Position numbers and translations under genes: made by a program. Below, one piece after another: positions 20,721-32,309 of a stretch of 64,000 bases of DNA. The first letter of the stretch is position 1, and every line of letters starts with the position of its first letter. The notes under the pieces are model-generated. The model made no database searches. It saw only the letters and a program-made list of their open reading frames with translations, and was not told the origin of the DNA. The stretch is from Rusavskia elegans (lineage: Eukaryota > Ascomycota > Lecanoromycetes > Teloschistales > Teloschistaceae): positions 33,252 through 97,251 of the forward strand of contig SAUG01000165.1 of the NCBI GenBank assembly GCA_011316305.1, written 5' to 3'.

Positions 20721-21485
20721 ATGACGGTCACCATCGAAGAATTTGAAGCTGAGGGCTTGAGCAAGGATGAAATGATCGAGCATTGGGAGTGGAATAACAA
20801 ATCATGGCAGCCAGCCAAATTCGTCCAGCACCACCTTGCCCCAGTGTCGCTCGACCTGTGGTGGCCGCTCAAGGACGTCCACGACTTTTGCTTGAAGCTC
20901 TGTGCCATATATGCAACAGTCGACATTGCTTTCCCTAGAGAGCTCGCTGAGTATTTGTGGACCAAGTGGTACCGACCAGGAGAGACGCCCTGCCGCTTTC
21001 TTAATTTCTTTGCTAGATTCGTTGGTTCTTACAAGCCTGGATGCCCCAAGACAATCGCTGACCTCCTGGATGCCCATCGTCGTATCTGCGCCCAAGTCTT
21101 ACTTCGACAAGTTACACTCACTGGCGACGACAATAAGCCTGAGCCACTGGCGGTTGACGATCGCGCGGACAACCCATACGAGGATCATGAGAACTACAAA
21201 TTGGAGCCTATTTTCCTTGCAATTTTCATTGTGATGGATACACTACCTCCGTTAAACTCATGTCACGACCGAGACCCCAGCGATCGAGACTTCGTTTCCG
21301 TCACACCCGTCCTTTTGGTGCGTACTGGCGAATATCAGGACTTGAGAAGGGGTCCCGTGGACTTCGCACCTATTCGTGAGGTATTGGAAGATGTAGATGG
21401 GAACGCGGACGTACGGCGTATTGCTTTAGGTGACGCCGTGGATTTCATTCTTGACTTGAAAAAGAAGAACGACGTGGAGCGTTAG
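20721..21485 (+). CDS. Uncharacterised protein, intronless
   Basis: A 254-aa complete ORF with an even, coding-like composition. It has no signal peptide, no clear membrane segment and no motif I recognise. The N-terminal half is rich in Trp (EHWEWNNKSWQPAKF; LDLWWPLKDVHDFCLKL). The C-terminal half is acidic and ends with a Lys-rich helix. Length and sequence suggest a real soluble protein. A chance ORF of this size with such amino-acid use is unlikely at this GC content. It stands alone, with the hairpin repeat 345 nt upstream. Confidence 0.6.
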   Translation: MTVTIEEFEAEGLSKDEMIEHWEWNNKSWQPAKFVQHHLAPVSLDLWWPLKDVHDFCLKLCAIYATVDIAFPRELAEYLWTKWYRPGETPCRFLNFFARFVGSYKPGCPKTIADLLDAHRRICAQVLLRQVTLTGDDNKPEPLAVDDRADNPYEDHENYKLEPIFLAIFIVMDTLPPLNSCHDRDPSDRDFVSVTPVLLVRTGEYQDLRRGPVDFAPIREVLEDVDGNADVRRIALGDAVDFILDLKKKNDVER

Positions 21486-22615
21486 ATGTAACGCTAGTTA
21501 CACTATAGGACCTTCTTTACGGGGTAATTTGTACTACGATGCGGTCTTTCAGGGTTCCCATTCGGTCATGAAGTACAACGGTGGGGCGGTCAGAAGTGGG
21601 TGGAGGTCACGCTTCTGGTGTACGAAATTTCATGGTGGGACTGACCCGAACCATTGGTGGTGGTCGAAGCCGGAGCTTGCAATCAAAAATCACCAGTCGA
21701 CGCTTACCACGGTCAGTATCCAACGACGTGTTTTTATTCGATTGGAGACAATTGGACTGTGCCTCTTTGCCTTCAAAGTGCAAGGCTGGACGAGAGGCCC
21801 AAACTGGAGCGAGTCTTTATACCGGAGGATTGCGGCGATGCAACGATAACGCATGCGAATCCTTCTAGTCCCAAACGTTAGGCCCAGCGCCTAGACGCTT
21901 GACCACGGCACAGTCAAAGCTGTGCTAAATTGTCCACATATACATGGTCACACAGCATAGGACAGTTCAGGTACACCACAATTTCCTCTCGCAGAAATCA
22001 CCAACTCCCACGTCATATCTACAATGAGGTCGAGTTGAGCCTCTTCCTACAGGATTGCTCCCCACTACCTTCAATGCTGAGCCGCCATAGGCGGGTGGTA
22101 CTTTGGAGTAGGATCTCGATATCAGCACGACAGTGCCTCATCGGATCCTTCTGCTGTTTCACGTTCCTGGGTGAACATCCACTCATACACTCCTTTCACG
22201 TTTGCCTGGATCGAGGCACAACCATTATCACCATGTTCACTCTATGTCTGTGGTTGACTTTCAAATCTGCCGAGTAGTGGCACACGGAATTGCGAGTGGT
22301 GGAGAATCTATCACATAGACCCATTACATTGCCACCTTACGAAGAGGAGCCAGGATGCAGCTCTGAACCCCATCTATGCCGCATGTTACATGACGCACGA
22401 TGTACTGTAACAAGTTGCTCAGCCTGTTCTGTCGCTGTACTTGGTGCCGTAACTCAGGGAGTTGGCTGACTTAGTTGTCCATATCGAGAGCAGTTGGTTT
22501 TGCGAATTTTTACTCCATGGTTATCCTGTATTGCCCCCACCACCACCTGTCATTTTCAACAGCATTCGTTCTGCGTCTTCGTTTCTGAGCGCCGGTCTGG
22601 AGGGTTTTCGATAGG
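21486..22615. other. Intergenic, 1.1 kb
   Basis: No supported gene. Several overlapping short ORFs on the plus strand at 21529-21881 share no domain-like features. Includes the promoter of the AIM6-like gene. Confidence 0.55.
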
Positions 22616-23939
22616 ATGACTTCGTTCGGTAGCGTCAGTGCCCTTGAAAGTGGCATAAGTGACACCTCAAGTCAAGGCTCTGGATCACGAGACAGCTTCC
22701 ACGATGACAGCATATGCAGAGGCTTCAACGCTCATACTTTCGATCAGAAAAACCTTTCATCTACTCTGGTATCTCCACCGCAGTTGTCTCAGAATGCTAG
22801 CCCATGTCAACGATGTGGCCAAAACGCAATGCGTCGGTCCAGAAGTTTCCCCTCAGAGCACTTCTCATTCTTTGGGACGAGAAGCAACATACTAGGCACA
22901 TTGGCGACCATTGTGAATCTGTGAGCGCTTCAGCCTCCATCAGACTAGTCTATTGGTGTTGACAATCAACAGGGGTCTCATTATAGCTCTCCTGGTCCTT
23001 CTTTCCCAACTCAATCACGACCGTATACCGATCGACGATGTTCAACGAGTCCTTGCAACATGGGAAACACGAGGAGCTGGAGGCTCGCAGACGTCGATGC
23101 AAGCTGGAAGGTCCGAAGATTACAATAATACAGGAATCGAGCCTATCTCATGTCATTCACACAATGACTACGAGCGACAAGTGCCACTATACGACGCCTT
23201 GAACGTCGGCTGCATAAGTGTAGAGGCAGACATCTGGCTGCAAGGTGGCGATCTCCTTATCGGCCATACAGAAGGTTCCCTAGACCGGTCGCGCACCCTC
23301 AAGTCGCTTTACCTGGACCCTCTTACGTCCATAGTCGGAGACCGGAATCCGGATGTAGATCTGATCGATGGCAAGAATCACTCGGGTTCCTTGAAAGGCA
23401 TATTCACAGCCAACTCCAGCGTTTCTCTCGTACTGCTAGTCGATATCAAGACCGACAGTGCAGATACCTTACCCGTACTCAGGGATCAATTGGTCTCTCT
23501 CCGCAAACAGGGACTACTCACCCACTTCGACGGTTCCCGTACAATCCATGGACCAATCACCGTTGTCGGCACAGGAAACACGAACTTTGAGACCATCATT
23601 CACGAGAAGGACCGATCTATTTTCTTCGATGCCCCACTTGAAGAAAGCTCGACCGATTCCAATTTGTACAACAAAGACAACTCATATTACGCGAGTGTCT
23701 CTTTCGAAAAGGCAATAGGGAAACCATCACTCTTGGGAGATCTTTCAGATTCGCAGATGAAGAAGGTCAAAGACCAGATCCGAGGAGCACATAGCAGAGG
23801 GTTGAAGGTAAGGTACTGGAATACGCCCGGGTGGCCTGCGGGAGAGAAGATTTGGGTACAATTGTGGAAAGAGGGAGTGGATGTACTGAACGCGGACGAT
23901 TTAAAGAAGGCTAAAGACTTCTTGGAGAAAAGATCGTAA
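22616..23939 (+). CDS. AIM6-like PLC/GDPD-type phosphodiesterase, membrane-anchored
   Basis: Two exons, 22616-22920 and 22973-23939, joined by a 52-nt intron (GTGAGC...CAACAG); 423 aa. Splicing rebuilds a single transmembrane segment (LATIVNLGLIIALLVLLSQL) after a Ser-rich cytosolic N-terminus of about 90 residues. The luminal part opens with CHSHNDYERQVPLYDALNVG and SVEADIWLQGGDLLIGHTEG, the hallmark of the fungal family named for yeast AIM6 (altered inheritance of mitochondria 6). This family has a PLC-like TIM-barrel phosphodiesterase fold with His and Glu/Asp metal and catalytic ligands. The substrate is unknown for the family. The C-terminal half contains further barrel strands (KVRYWNTPGWPAGEKIW, then DVLNADDL). 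The protein looks complete. Confidence 0.88.
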
Positions 23940-24460
23940 ACATTGTAACAAGCGGAATTTTTTCCCGGAAAATAGCGTCATATTTGTTCCCTTGTTGTGC
24001 CACAAGTCTGTGCGCATGCCACTCGAACGGCGTTCTGTATCTTCCGACCTTAGGCTGAAATTCAACCCTAGAATATGCATGCTTTCCTCGCTTTGACGAT
24101 GCAGAAGCTCACTGGACTGTGCTTTCGAATTCAGACGTGGCGCACTGTTGGCTTTGGTGGGAAGCGTCTGACCGTAGTCTGGTGGAACCCCGGGCGTTTC
24201 CAGATACATGAAAGACCAAAGATTTCGCTTGAAAGAAAAAAGTTAAGTATATTTTACGCCTGAGTGTTATGATAATTACATACGGCCACAGACAGAGTAA
24301 AGCATGGATACCCGTCCGCTCATCCTGAATTAAGCCTCTGATCGGGAGATTAGTACTCAGGTCGGTGACGACTGGGGAATCCCTCCTGCTGTATGTTTTT
24401 GCACTTTCGTGACCCTGCATGCAGATTCTGCACTTTCCATTAATGAGGAAAGGTGTTTAA
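23940..24460. other. Convergent intergenic region
   Basis: Lies between the AIM6-like gene and the F-box gene, whose 3' ends face each other. No gene seen. Confidence 0.6.
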
Positions 24461-25573
24461 CTACCGAAACCCGAATACAATATCGCTATCCCAATCCCGA
24501 AATCTCTCCTTATCCCAAATACAGAAGCCACGCTTCTGGAGCTCGATCTCCTTGTGCCGATATCTCACGGTAAGAGGCCACACTACATGATGTCTTCGAT
24601 GTTGATACCTCATGAGAACCTCCCATCCTTCATTAGGTTCGTTGACGAATCCATCATCCCAAGAACTCAGCGGCTTCTTGGTTTGACGATACCAAGTTGG
24701 CCAGATAGGGAAGGTCTTTTGGAGAAAGTTTGTCTTGCTCTGCTCTCCCCTGCGACAGCTATCCAGACTATATGGCGTCGGTTCGTCAAGATTGAAACCA
24801 ACAGCTGTCGCTAAGCTGCGGACGATTGTCGACTGCGAACGAATAGGGACCTTCTTTTGCCTGCTGCGGGACGGATCTACCGTGGGAACTGCCATTTCCA
24901 GATACTGATCACGTAGATGGAAGTAGACGCATTCCATCTCCACGTACTCCCATCCTAGCCATCCCGTCAACCAGCGCATGCGCATATCACCACCACTAAT
25001 TTGTCGTCTCTGGCCAGTGCTTCCCAGAGTCGATCTCGGATACGCCACTTCACAAAGGAATTGAAACCTCCAAAGAGCACGTCTGATCCGGTGTGTCTCT
25101 GTGGCGGAGAGTGGTTCCTGTCCGGCTGGATCCAGACCACAATGCAAAAAACAGGATCTTGTGAACGTCCCCATAAAATGATTTATATCTTGAAAAGTCC
25201 ATGCTATGTCACGAACCGCCTCGACAGGGTCCGCGATGCAGCTGACGGTGAATTGTATGTCCAGAGGTCTTGGCTCCTTACATAAATGTTCCTTTGTGTC
25301 CAGTGGATATCCGCAGCATTCCGCTCGAGGGTTGTAGCGCGAGGCTAGGGTGGCTGACACGAGATTTCGATATTCAAACGGTTCGATACGACTTATCAGG
25401 GGTATAAGTATTGCTTGGTGAGAATGCTTGAGAAACTCCGAGGCCAAGGGATAAGCTAGTGTGAATTTTCTTAATGATATGAAGTCTGGCATAAATTTGA
25501 GGATATTGTAGAGGATCTCGTTCGGCAGCGTCGGCAGCCGTATGACAGGCCGGTCGATCAATGAAGAAGCCAT
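24461..25573 (-). CDS. F-box-like domain protein
   Basis: Intronless. The preferred start is the ATG at 25573 (370 aa). An in-frame ATG at 25609 adds 12 residues. Residues about 14-45 (LPTLPNEILYNILKFMPDF and the following SLRKFTLAYPLASEFL) match the F-box pattern LPxEILxxILxxL with a following helix. This would bind Skp1 in an SCF ubiquitin ligase. The remaining 320 residues are Trp- and Arg-rich and have no visible LRR, WD or Kelch repeats, so a substrate cannot be suggested. Fungal genomes carry many such lineage-variable F-box proteins. Confidence 0.72.
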   Translation of the reverse strand: MASSLIDRPVIRLPTLPNEILYNILKFMPDFISLRKFTLAYPLASEFLKHSHQAILIPLISRIEPFEYRNLVSATLASRYNPRAECCGYPLDTKEHLCKEPRPLDIQFTVSCIADPVEAVRDIAWTFQDINHFMGTFTRSCFLHCGLDPAGQEPLSATETHRIRRALWRFQFLCEVAYPRSTLGSTGQRRQISGGDMRMRWLTGWLGWEYVEMECVYFHLRDQYLEMAVPTVDPSRSRQKKVPIRSQSTIVRSLATAVGFNLDEPTPYSLDSCRRGEQSKTNFLQKTFPIWPTWYRQTKKPLSSWDDGFVNEPNEGWEVLMRYQHRRHHVVWPLTVRYRHKEIELQKRGFCIWDKERFRDWDSDIVFGFR

Positions 25574-27001
25574 TGTGATCGTGTTGCCTGCAGTGCAAGA
25601 GGTCAACAATTACTCAGAAGGCAGTGTATAGATGAATACGAAACGTGAAGAAGAACCCAAGGTGGAGAACTGAGAATACATGGCAGCAACCTGACTTATA
25701 TGAGTAGGAAATTTCCGTGATCGATATATGGTAACCCCCGCAAGCTAAGTTTTTCTTGCTCACATGCCGCAAACTTTAAACATTAATTATTTCACAGAAG
25801 AAGCGGAGTTAAAAGATCAAATTCTTTAAAAAGACATCAACAATATCCTGTTGAAACGGGCACGTTGTCAAGGAAATTCGTCGAGGGCTGAGATTCTGCT
25901 TTCCAAATGTATATTATGGTCGCCACAAGGATTTTGCGGATCGAGCGAAAATCCAGACCCCCGATTCGCAGTATGTAGTCTTGCAAAACTTTTCTCCAGA
26001 TGGTACTTAGTGGTACTGCTCTGGCTCTCTGTTCAACGCAGAGCGAGTTGGACGTCATCGACATGTACGATAGTGCACTGCTATGGATTTTTCACCGTTT
26101 TGTCTGGTCGCTGCTAGCTAACTAGTCAATGACAAGCCAATCATCGCCAACGACTTTCGGGAAAATTGTTTTTTTGCTCGTCTTTCCATGACAATAGATA
26201 ATTGAGAGCCTGCATAGGGGTTATCATATTGGAGATGATAATTTGGTGGATGCATATTGACCAATAGAGTTGGATTACTAATAACGGAAAGCCCCTGATC
26301 TTGCCTGAATAGGTTTAGCGCGGTCTTGGCGAATCCTACTTTTCCTTCACCATCTTTTTCCCATAGCTACAACCAACCACCTGCATGCTGTTGCCTACAT
26401 GCTCACAATAACTCTTCTCTCATCTGCCATGGGCCCGTAGCGACATGGCGGGATTTCCATCCTAATCTGCGTCCGGAAGTAGGTCCTGTAACGGCGCGCT
26501 GACGAGACGTAACCAGGAAGATAACCTACAGGTGATAGCGGAATATTATATATCTGGAAGAGATTGAATGTGGAAGACGAGAGCCGGCATGTGACAGGCC
26601 CATTATCATTTACTGATGGTAAGTCACATATTCCTCTATAAAGGGTTTAGAGTGATCCTGATCGAGCCTAGCGCTTACAATCTTTTCTATAGATCTCGAT
26701 TCTTCATCAATCAATCATATCATGACCTCTACGTGCCTGCTGCCTGCTTGCCCTCAGAAGACTTCTAATACCCACCACGATGCAATGATTTGCGAGCGAC
26801 TAGATTCACTCAGATCATCACAATCATTCGGCGAATTGCGTCGGCAAGCCCATACCGATGAGTCTAGAGCAGGGCAGTCGTGACACTAAGCCGACAAGCG
26901 GCAAGTCCGCGCGATTTATTTTCTGTTATCTAAGGTAGCGGGCTTAAATCATGACCATGTTGTTCATTAACTACTTCGTTGGACTATCGATCTCTACAAA
27001 G
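25574..27001. other. Intergenic, 1.4 kb
   Basis: No ORF with support. Composition is moderately AT-rich in places (25740-25830, 26140-26290). No tRNA or repeats recognised. Confidence 0.5.
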
Positions 27002-27583
27002 ATGATCTTCCCCATTCGGCTCCTACCACTCCTTCTTCCCATCCTCTCGAAACTATGCATCGCCAACCCAGTCTCTGTCTCGAGAAATTTGGACACCACC
27101 GGAATCCAATCAAATGAATCAGTGGGAGGCACCCATGCCATCCAAACACGCGACGATAACGACAACCGCTGGTATCTAGTCCACTACACCGCCGGCTCCA
27201 TCATCCAACCCGTCGACTTCGGCGCCTCAGTGATGGCAGAATTCTACAGCCTCGTCCGCCAAGCCGCAATGGGCAGCTGGCGCCAACGAGAACCGGTTCG
27301 CCTGCAACTCCGGATCGCGTGGCACAGAGTCTCCATGGTGATTATAGCCCAGGGAATCGAACATATCCCCTGGGAACTTGTGGCCGAGTATGCGCAGGGG
27401 ATGCTCAATTGGGTGAATAATGGACACGTGGCTTTTACTTACGATGGGTTTTTCTTGAGGCCTACCATGACGCCGTTTCCGCATGGGTTGTATGTGGGTG
27501 TTAGGATTGTCGGGCAGCAGGAGGGGGTGAATAATTATTTGGCGGGTGGGAGGGATGGGGTTTTGGATCCTAGCCGGCCTTGA
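27002..27583 (+). CDS. Secreted protein of unknown function
   Basis: Single-exon ORF. The ATG at 27002 gives 193 aa and starts directly with a signal peptide (MIFPIRLLPLLLPILSKLC, cleavage near IANP). An in-frame ATG at 26951 adds 17 residues, also hydrophobic, and cannot be excluded. The mature protein has few cysteines and a compact beta-like middle (HVAFTYDGFFLRP, GLYVGVRIVGQQEG). No catalytic motif is recognised. It lies 325 nt from the 3' end of the UstYa-like gene, in convergent orientation. Confidence 0.62.
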   Translation: MIFPIRLLPLLLPILSKLCIANPVSVSRNLDTTGIQSNESVGGTHAIQTRDDNDNRWYLVHYTAGSIIQPVDFGASVMAEFYSLVRQAAMGSWRQREPVRLQLRIAWHRVSMVIIAQGIEHIPWELVAEYAQGMLNWVNNGHVAFTYDGFFLRPTMTPFPHGLYVGVRIVGQQEGVNNYLAGGRDGVLDPSRP

Positions 27584-27907
27584 TGAATGGATAGATATAT
27601 TGTTGTTAGTTTCAATTAAAATTTGATGTTGTGCAAGAGAAGACGATTGCGAGAGCGTTGAATGGCAATTCTGGGTTGACAAGTTGACAGCCAGCCTACC
27701 GGACTCTTGGTCGCCATCAGGCTGGTGAGAAGCACAGAAGGATCCAATGGAGGTGCAATGTAATGATGCGGTGGAGACAGACAGTACTTACGAGATGACC
27801 TCAGCAACGCAAAGGCCCGTCTGTAGCCTTGTCACGTTATACAACGAACCTTGGATTCTATTCTTCGTCGCAGGACTGCCGCTCACTTACAAGTAGGAGA
27901 GAAGCCA

Positions 27908-28646
27908 TCACCGGGGACGCTTCCTCCCACCCGAAGGCCAAACACTCTCCACGGTATCACCCAGCTTCCAATCCCATGGCTTGACAGCTCGTATCTCAGA
28001 TTGCTCGACAATTCTCCGCAATCTGCTATGGTCCCGACATTGGTGCTGATATCCTTCGCCGTCAACCATGAACTGCGTAGCCTGACCCGACTTATCGAAC
28101 GTTATCTTAGAGGGCTCGATGGTGCTGTCAGCGGCACACATCAGATGCTAGTAGTGCAAAAATCAGTGGCATGTCTGCATCATCCTCAATGGCTTTTCAT
28201 ACCTGAGCGATATACCCAATGCAATGTCCGATATGATTCATGCTTTGCGAATGCTCTTTGTGTTCCCCAGTGTGTTCACTCCCCTTCGTAGCAGGATGAC
28301 TGCTTTGAATGACTTCCCTCAACATTTTCAGACAATGAAGCCCATGAAACATCGATATGCCATACGGTCGCTCGGCCGTTACGTTGTACTGGACCCACAG
28401 AAAACCACCTTTCGGTGTCAGGAGAGCGCGCTCCCACTCTTCGTTTGCAGAAGGGGACAGATTTTCCAAGATGGGTCGGTCCTGGAAAACGGTGGTGATT
28501 CGATGTGGTTGGTGCCGACTGGACTTGAGACTTCTGAAGGCGGAGTCTATGTTGGAGTGGAATATTATTGATAGCATGACAAGGACTGCTATGATTGATG
28601 AGGCAATTAATGGCAATGATGGTGTCCGAGAGCCTGTGGGCGCCAT
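27908..28646 (-). CDS. UstYa-like (DUF3328) protein
   Basis: Two exons (minus), 28646-28203 and 28147-27908, around a 55-nt intron (GTATGA...CTACTAG); 227 aa. One N-terminal transmembrane helix (LPLIASSIIAVLVMLSIIF) is followed by a luminal domain carrying both signature motifs: HGLHC (in MFHGLHCLKMLREVI) and HIGHC (in MNHIGHCIGYIAQ), then MCAADSTIEP from exon 2, which matches the post-motif region of the family. UstYa/UstYb proteins assist oxidative macrocyclisation of ribosomally made cyclic peptides (ustiloxin type). Related genes occur in other secondary-metabolite loci. No precursor peptide with repeated cores is evident nearby, so the substrate is unknown. Two fungal-rhodopsin-type membrane proteins lie next in the same orientation. 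Confidence 0.9.
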
Positions 28647-29510
28647 CTTCGACGAAAATCAAAGTTGCTGCAAAGCACGCGAATATGCGGTGAAGAGATC
28701 CGTCTTGACTATACAACGCTGTGAGTCTGGAGTTCTCTGAGGGCAGACCTGGGTTGCTTGGGCTTTGTCTCCGTCCGGGAAAGGCCCAATTTGGTGATCA
28801 ATAACCCAAAGCTGGGGAGAGAGACAAAGGATTGACCAAGGTTGGACATTCGATTTTCCGTACCAGCAATCTTTGACTCTATGCAACTAACTGTTAAAGC
28901 ACACCCGGCACCGCTGAGAATGGACATGGCGCGTTCGATGTGAGCTTCCAAGCATTGCGACAGAAATTTAGTCTCTAGCTTGGTATTAGATGTAGGCTAT
29001 CATTTCGACCCTCGAATCATGTTTTGGAGGTGCCTAAGGTACCTTTTCGGACGACATGTTGTAGAGGCGATCAACGTAAGTGCGTTGATGGGATGGGGGA
29101 TATTCGCTAATTGCAAGATGACCTCAGCAATACACGGGCGCGTTTGTGGGCTCCACTGTCTTAGACGGTGCGTCAGGGCGCATCCCAGAACCTTGATATC
29201 GATGTATATGGTGAAGACACGCGAGTTTTCGGTCAAGCGATCAAGCCGGAAGGATGGCCAGGCTTTTTACTGCATCGAAACCCTGAGCATTGATTTCCTT
29301 TGAAATAAGTAGATAATTGGATTATAGAACGTCTGAAAACTATTCAGAGATGTCATTAGCGTTGGACGTCTCGTCTTAGATACTTTGATACCCAAGTGCT
29401 TGATGTCGAGAACTGTTGACGAAGCCGTATATCCTGCCAATGAATGTATTCTGTAGGTGTTGCCCCTGGATTCGATGCAGTGGCCGAGAGGCGATAATCT
29501 CATGCAGCCA
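28647..29510. other. Intergenic between UstYa-like gene and first rhodopsin-like gene
   Basis: Both flanking genes are on the minus strand. Only chance-like ORFs are seen. A short plus-strand match to a tRNA A-box-like string (TGGCCGAGAGGC) near 29480 lies just beyond, near the end of the next gene, and lacks a tRNA fold. Confidence 0.55.
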
Positions 29511-30758
29511 TCAAGGCTCAATTCGTTCGGCCTGGCGACGATATGTAGCGTTATCCTTTTCACCTCCAGGACCGTCCAAATTGTTCGGAGCTCCCCCCGT
29601 CTGCTTCTTTCCGAAACGCTCGCGGAGATGCTTCCAAAACCCAGGCACTGCAGGCATGCAACCACACATGATACCCGCGGAGATCTCAGCATAGCTGTTT
29701 ACATATTACCTCACGATCGGTGATGGGTACAGAGGACAACATACGACCAGAGTTGCTCGGGATAGGTCTGCCATGTCGGGTCACTGTAGCCGTTCATACC
29801 TTTCACGTACAGAGCCAGGCGGACCAAGCTGGCAACACATCCACTATTCAGCAGATCAGTCGACGGGTTATTCTCAAGGGGAGGCACATGAGCGTACATC
29901 GTACCAGTCGCGAAGACAGCTGAGATCGCCAATTTCCTTTTTCTCGCCATCTTCAGCGTCCATATCATGGATATCGGAATGATCAGTATAGCAATGTCGG
30001 ATACTGAATTGAAAGTAGCCGAGCCTAGTCCCAGAGCTCTCCCACTCACTTTACCAGTATTGTTTGATCCAACGAACCAAGAAATGCCTGCACCGAAGCC
30101 TATGATATAAACAGCGACATTGGTCCAGAGATTGATGTGGATGATGATACGCATAGTTTTGGAAGGGCGGAAAATCCGAAAGTATAGAAGCAGAATTGAA
30201 ACCTTGGTTACAAGGATCGCTGAGACGTATACCACTTCTCCCACCTTGATCCACTACTGAGCTGTTAGCAAAGTCAGACCTCTTAGATGAGACACGGAAA
30301 CCTTGATAAATCCGACATAGTCCCGCTGATGGATATGCCGGAGGTGTTTTCCGGCGCCATGTCGATCTTGTTGAAACAACACGCAGCCAAAGACAATGAG
30401 CCCAATCTGTGTAAAACTTAGACTGGGTCGGAGCAATTGACCTCAAGTCCTTCATACCCATGCGACCACTGACGTAACTAATGACCGAGGTCAGTTGTTG
30501 GGCAGTAGCAATAGTACACGCGATAGAATGCTTACAATCGTCCCAGCCTAGAATTTTGAGAACACGGCCTTTAGTATAGATCCTCAGTAAAAGAAGGATT
30601 GTCACTAGAGTGAGGCAAACGGTCTGGCAGAGTATATTGTATGGCTGCAGCGATGGATTGGCACCGTAAGTCGACTTGGTCCCGTGCGGTGGTACATGAG
30701 CAGGCCATTGTAGCCACGCAGCTGTCCGCTCCTGATTGTCTTCATTCTCACTCGTCAT
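29511..30758 (-). CDS. Fungal rhodopsin-like (SAT4-type) integral membrane protein, copy A
   Basis: Six exons (minus): 30758-30536, 30477-30458 (20 nt), 30406-30302, 30253-29898, 29843-29745, 29694-29511; 328 aa. Splicing rebuilds the family pattern: YTKGRVLKILGWDD, then TSVVAWIGLIVFG across the microexon, WIKVGEVVYVSAILVTKVSI, SDIAILIIPISMIW, and EISAGIMCGCMPAVPGF before a polar cytosolic tail. Seven hydrophobic segments are expected. This is the large fungal family that includes the satratoxin-cluster SAT4 protein and resembles PTH11-like receptors. Its molecular function is mostly unknown. It is a tandem paralogue of the gene at 32310-33732, with the same intron positions. Confidence 0.85.
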
Positions 30759-31337
30759 GATGTATGTAGGAGGGAATAGAGCGTCTGGAAGATTGTCGCT
30801 GAGATGTACGTCAAAACTTTGATAATCAAGGATGGAGGAAATATATCTTACTGATCATAACATTATCTTCATACCACGAGGCGCAGCACGAGCGGTCATG
30901 CGTTGAGATGTGGTGTAACAAGAACCATGTTCCACTGCGTCGTGTCTCGGACCAACCATAATCTCGAGAGGAGAACAAGTCAAACAAGGCTCCATGGCAA
31001 GATCCGTATTCCTGGTTCTGCATATCGTGTGCGGGGGGAGCTGCATTCTCTCAATACTTGGCACCATCTGCTAGCCAATTACCTAGAGTCATCACCATTC
31101 TAGGTGCGCAGGCTACCGAATGGGGCTCGCCATTGGACCTGTTGACGAAAGTTATTTTGGTCAGCATGGGAAAGGGGGGAAATACTCCAGATGATCGAAG
31201 AAAAGAAGAAACCATCGCTGGAATAGTCCTAGTCACCCAGTGTCGGTGCTAGTACTATTGGTCGCTTCTGTAGCCCGCTTCGAAAAGAAACTCTACTTCG
31301 TGTCTTGAGTCAGACTCTATGCAGAGTGAATGCCGGG
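30759..31337. other. Intergenic
   Basis: Promoter of copy A and 3' region of the small gene at 31338. No further gene supported. Confidence 0.55.
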
Positions 31338-31840
31338 TCAGGCCCGGCGCCTTGTCTCTCTCAACCATCCCTCAGGCTCCCTTTGTAGTTTCTCCATCAA
31401 TGGACGTTCTTCCTCATGCTGCCTTTCAATCTCCACCCTCATCTCGTCTGATTCGTCTGATGGATTAGGTTCATACGCAATTCGTGTAGCACGCCCGCTC
31501 CTGGTCATACCCTCCAAATGTCTGAAATGGCGAGAAACTGTTGTAGCCTCGTCTCTGGAGCACTTCCCTGATATGGCTCGCCGTTCAGGGTCTTAGGCTC
31601 TCTGGAACTCCTTCACAGGTCTTTGAACAAACGGTGTCAAATACCTCGCTCCTTATGTCTTCGTGACTCTGCTGGTGTCGCTAAGACCTGATCACCATCA
31701 TTGTTGGGGCTATCTTTGGATGTGAATGGCGGCGCGGAGCAGAGAAAGTCGCTCTCTATTTCAAGCGCCTCACTCGGGGTCATGAGGAGCTGCCTCAAAG
31801 GGAAAAGTGTGGACGCTACGGCTTCGAGAGGCGGGCGCAT
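31338..31840 (-). CDS. Small unknown hydrophilic protein between two rhodopsin-like paralogues
   Basis: Two exons (minus), 31840-31645 and 31591-31338, with a 53-nt intron (GTATTT...CCTAAG); 149 aa. Removing the intron joins RRHKER to DPERRAISG in frame and gives one continuous hydrophilic protein. The start context AAAACAATG is good. It has no signal peptide or membrane segment. The C-terminal 45 residues are a charged helix rich in Glu and Arg (MRVEIERQHEEERPLMEKLQ) that could form a coiled coil. I do not recognise it. Same strand as both neighbours. Confidence 0.5.
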
Positions 31841-32309
31841 TGTTTTGATAATGAATAAAGAAACAAAAAACCATATCGTTGGGGTCCATACAAGAGGGCT
31901 CTATTCACAACATCCAGTGTCGTCGCTAGGGCTATCGGCTGCCGCTTTGTTTGCTTCCGTGAGACCCTACCAAACGACCTGGTAGACAGAAGGGCCGATA
32001 AAAGCCCAAGCAATGCGAGTATTGTGTTTAGGTCCTTGGTCTAGCTGAACAAGTGAGAATCCCATACCTCGATTACCAACTAGATTGTAGACTTCCCCAG
32101 ATCCGAGTCTGGAAGATTTACAGGCTAGTAGCGGACAGAAGCTGGATGATGATGGAAACAAGTTTAAGGGGCATGGAACCTGACATGTCGAAGTGGAGTA
32201 AAATCGTCATGAAGCACGCGAAAGTAGAGGTTCTTCTTGCTGAATGGTCTGCGGGGAACACGTTGTGTTGAAGGATGGTACCGAAGAACCGTCATATCAG
32301 AATCCAGAT
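31841..32309. other. Intergenic
   Basis: Between the small gene and copy B, all on the minus strand. Nothing supported. Confidence 0.55.

Noticed and set aside
29474..29560. tRNA-like start (TGGCCGAGAGGC, as in Leu/Ser tRNAs)
   Set aside because: No acceptor stem, anticodon arm or T-arm with GGTTCGA follows at the right distance, and the bases lie at the 3' end of a well-supported minus-strand gene.
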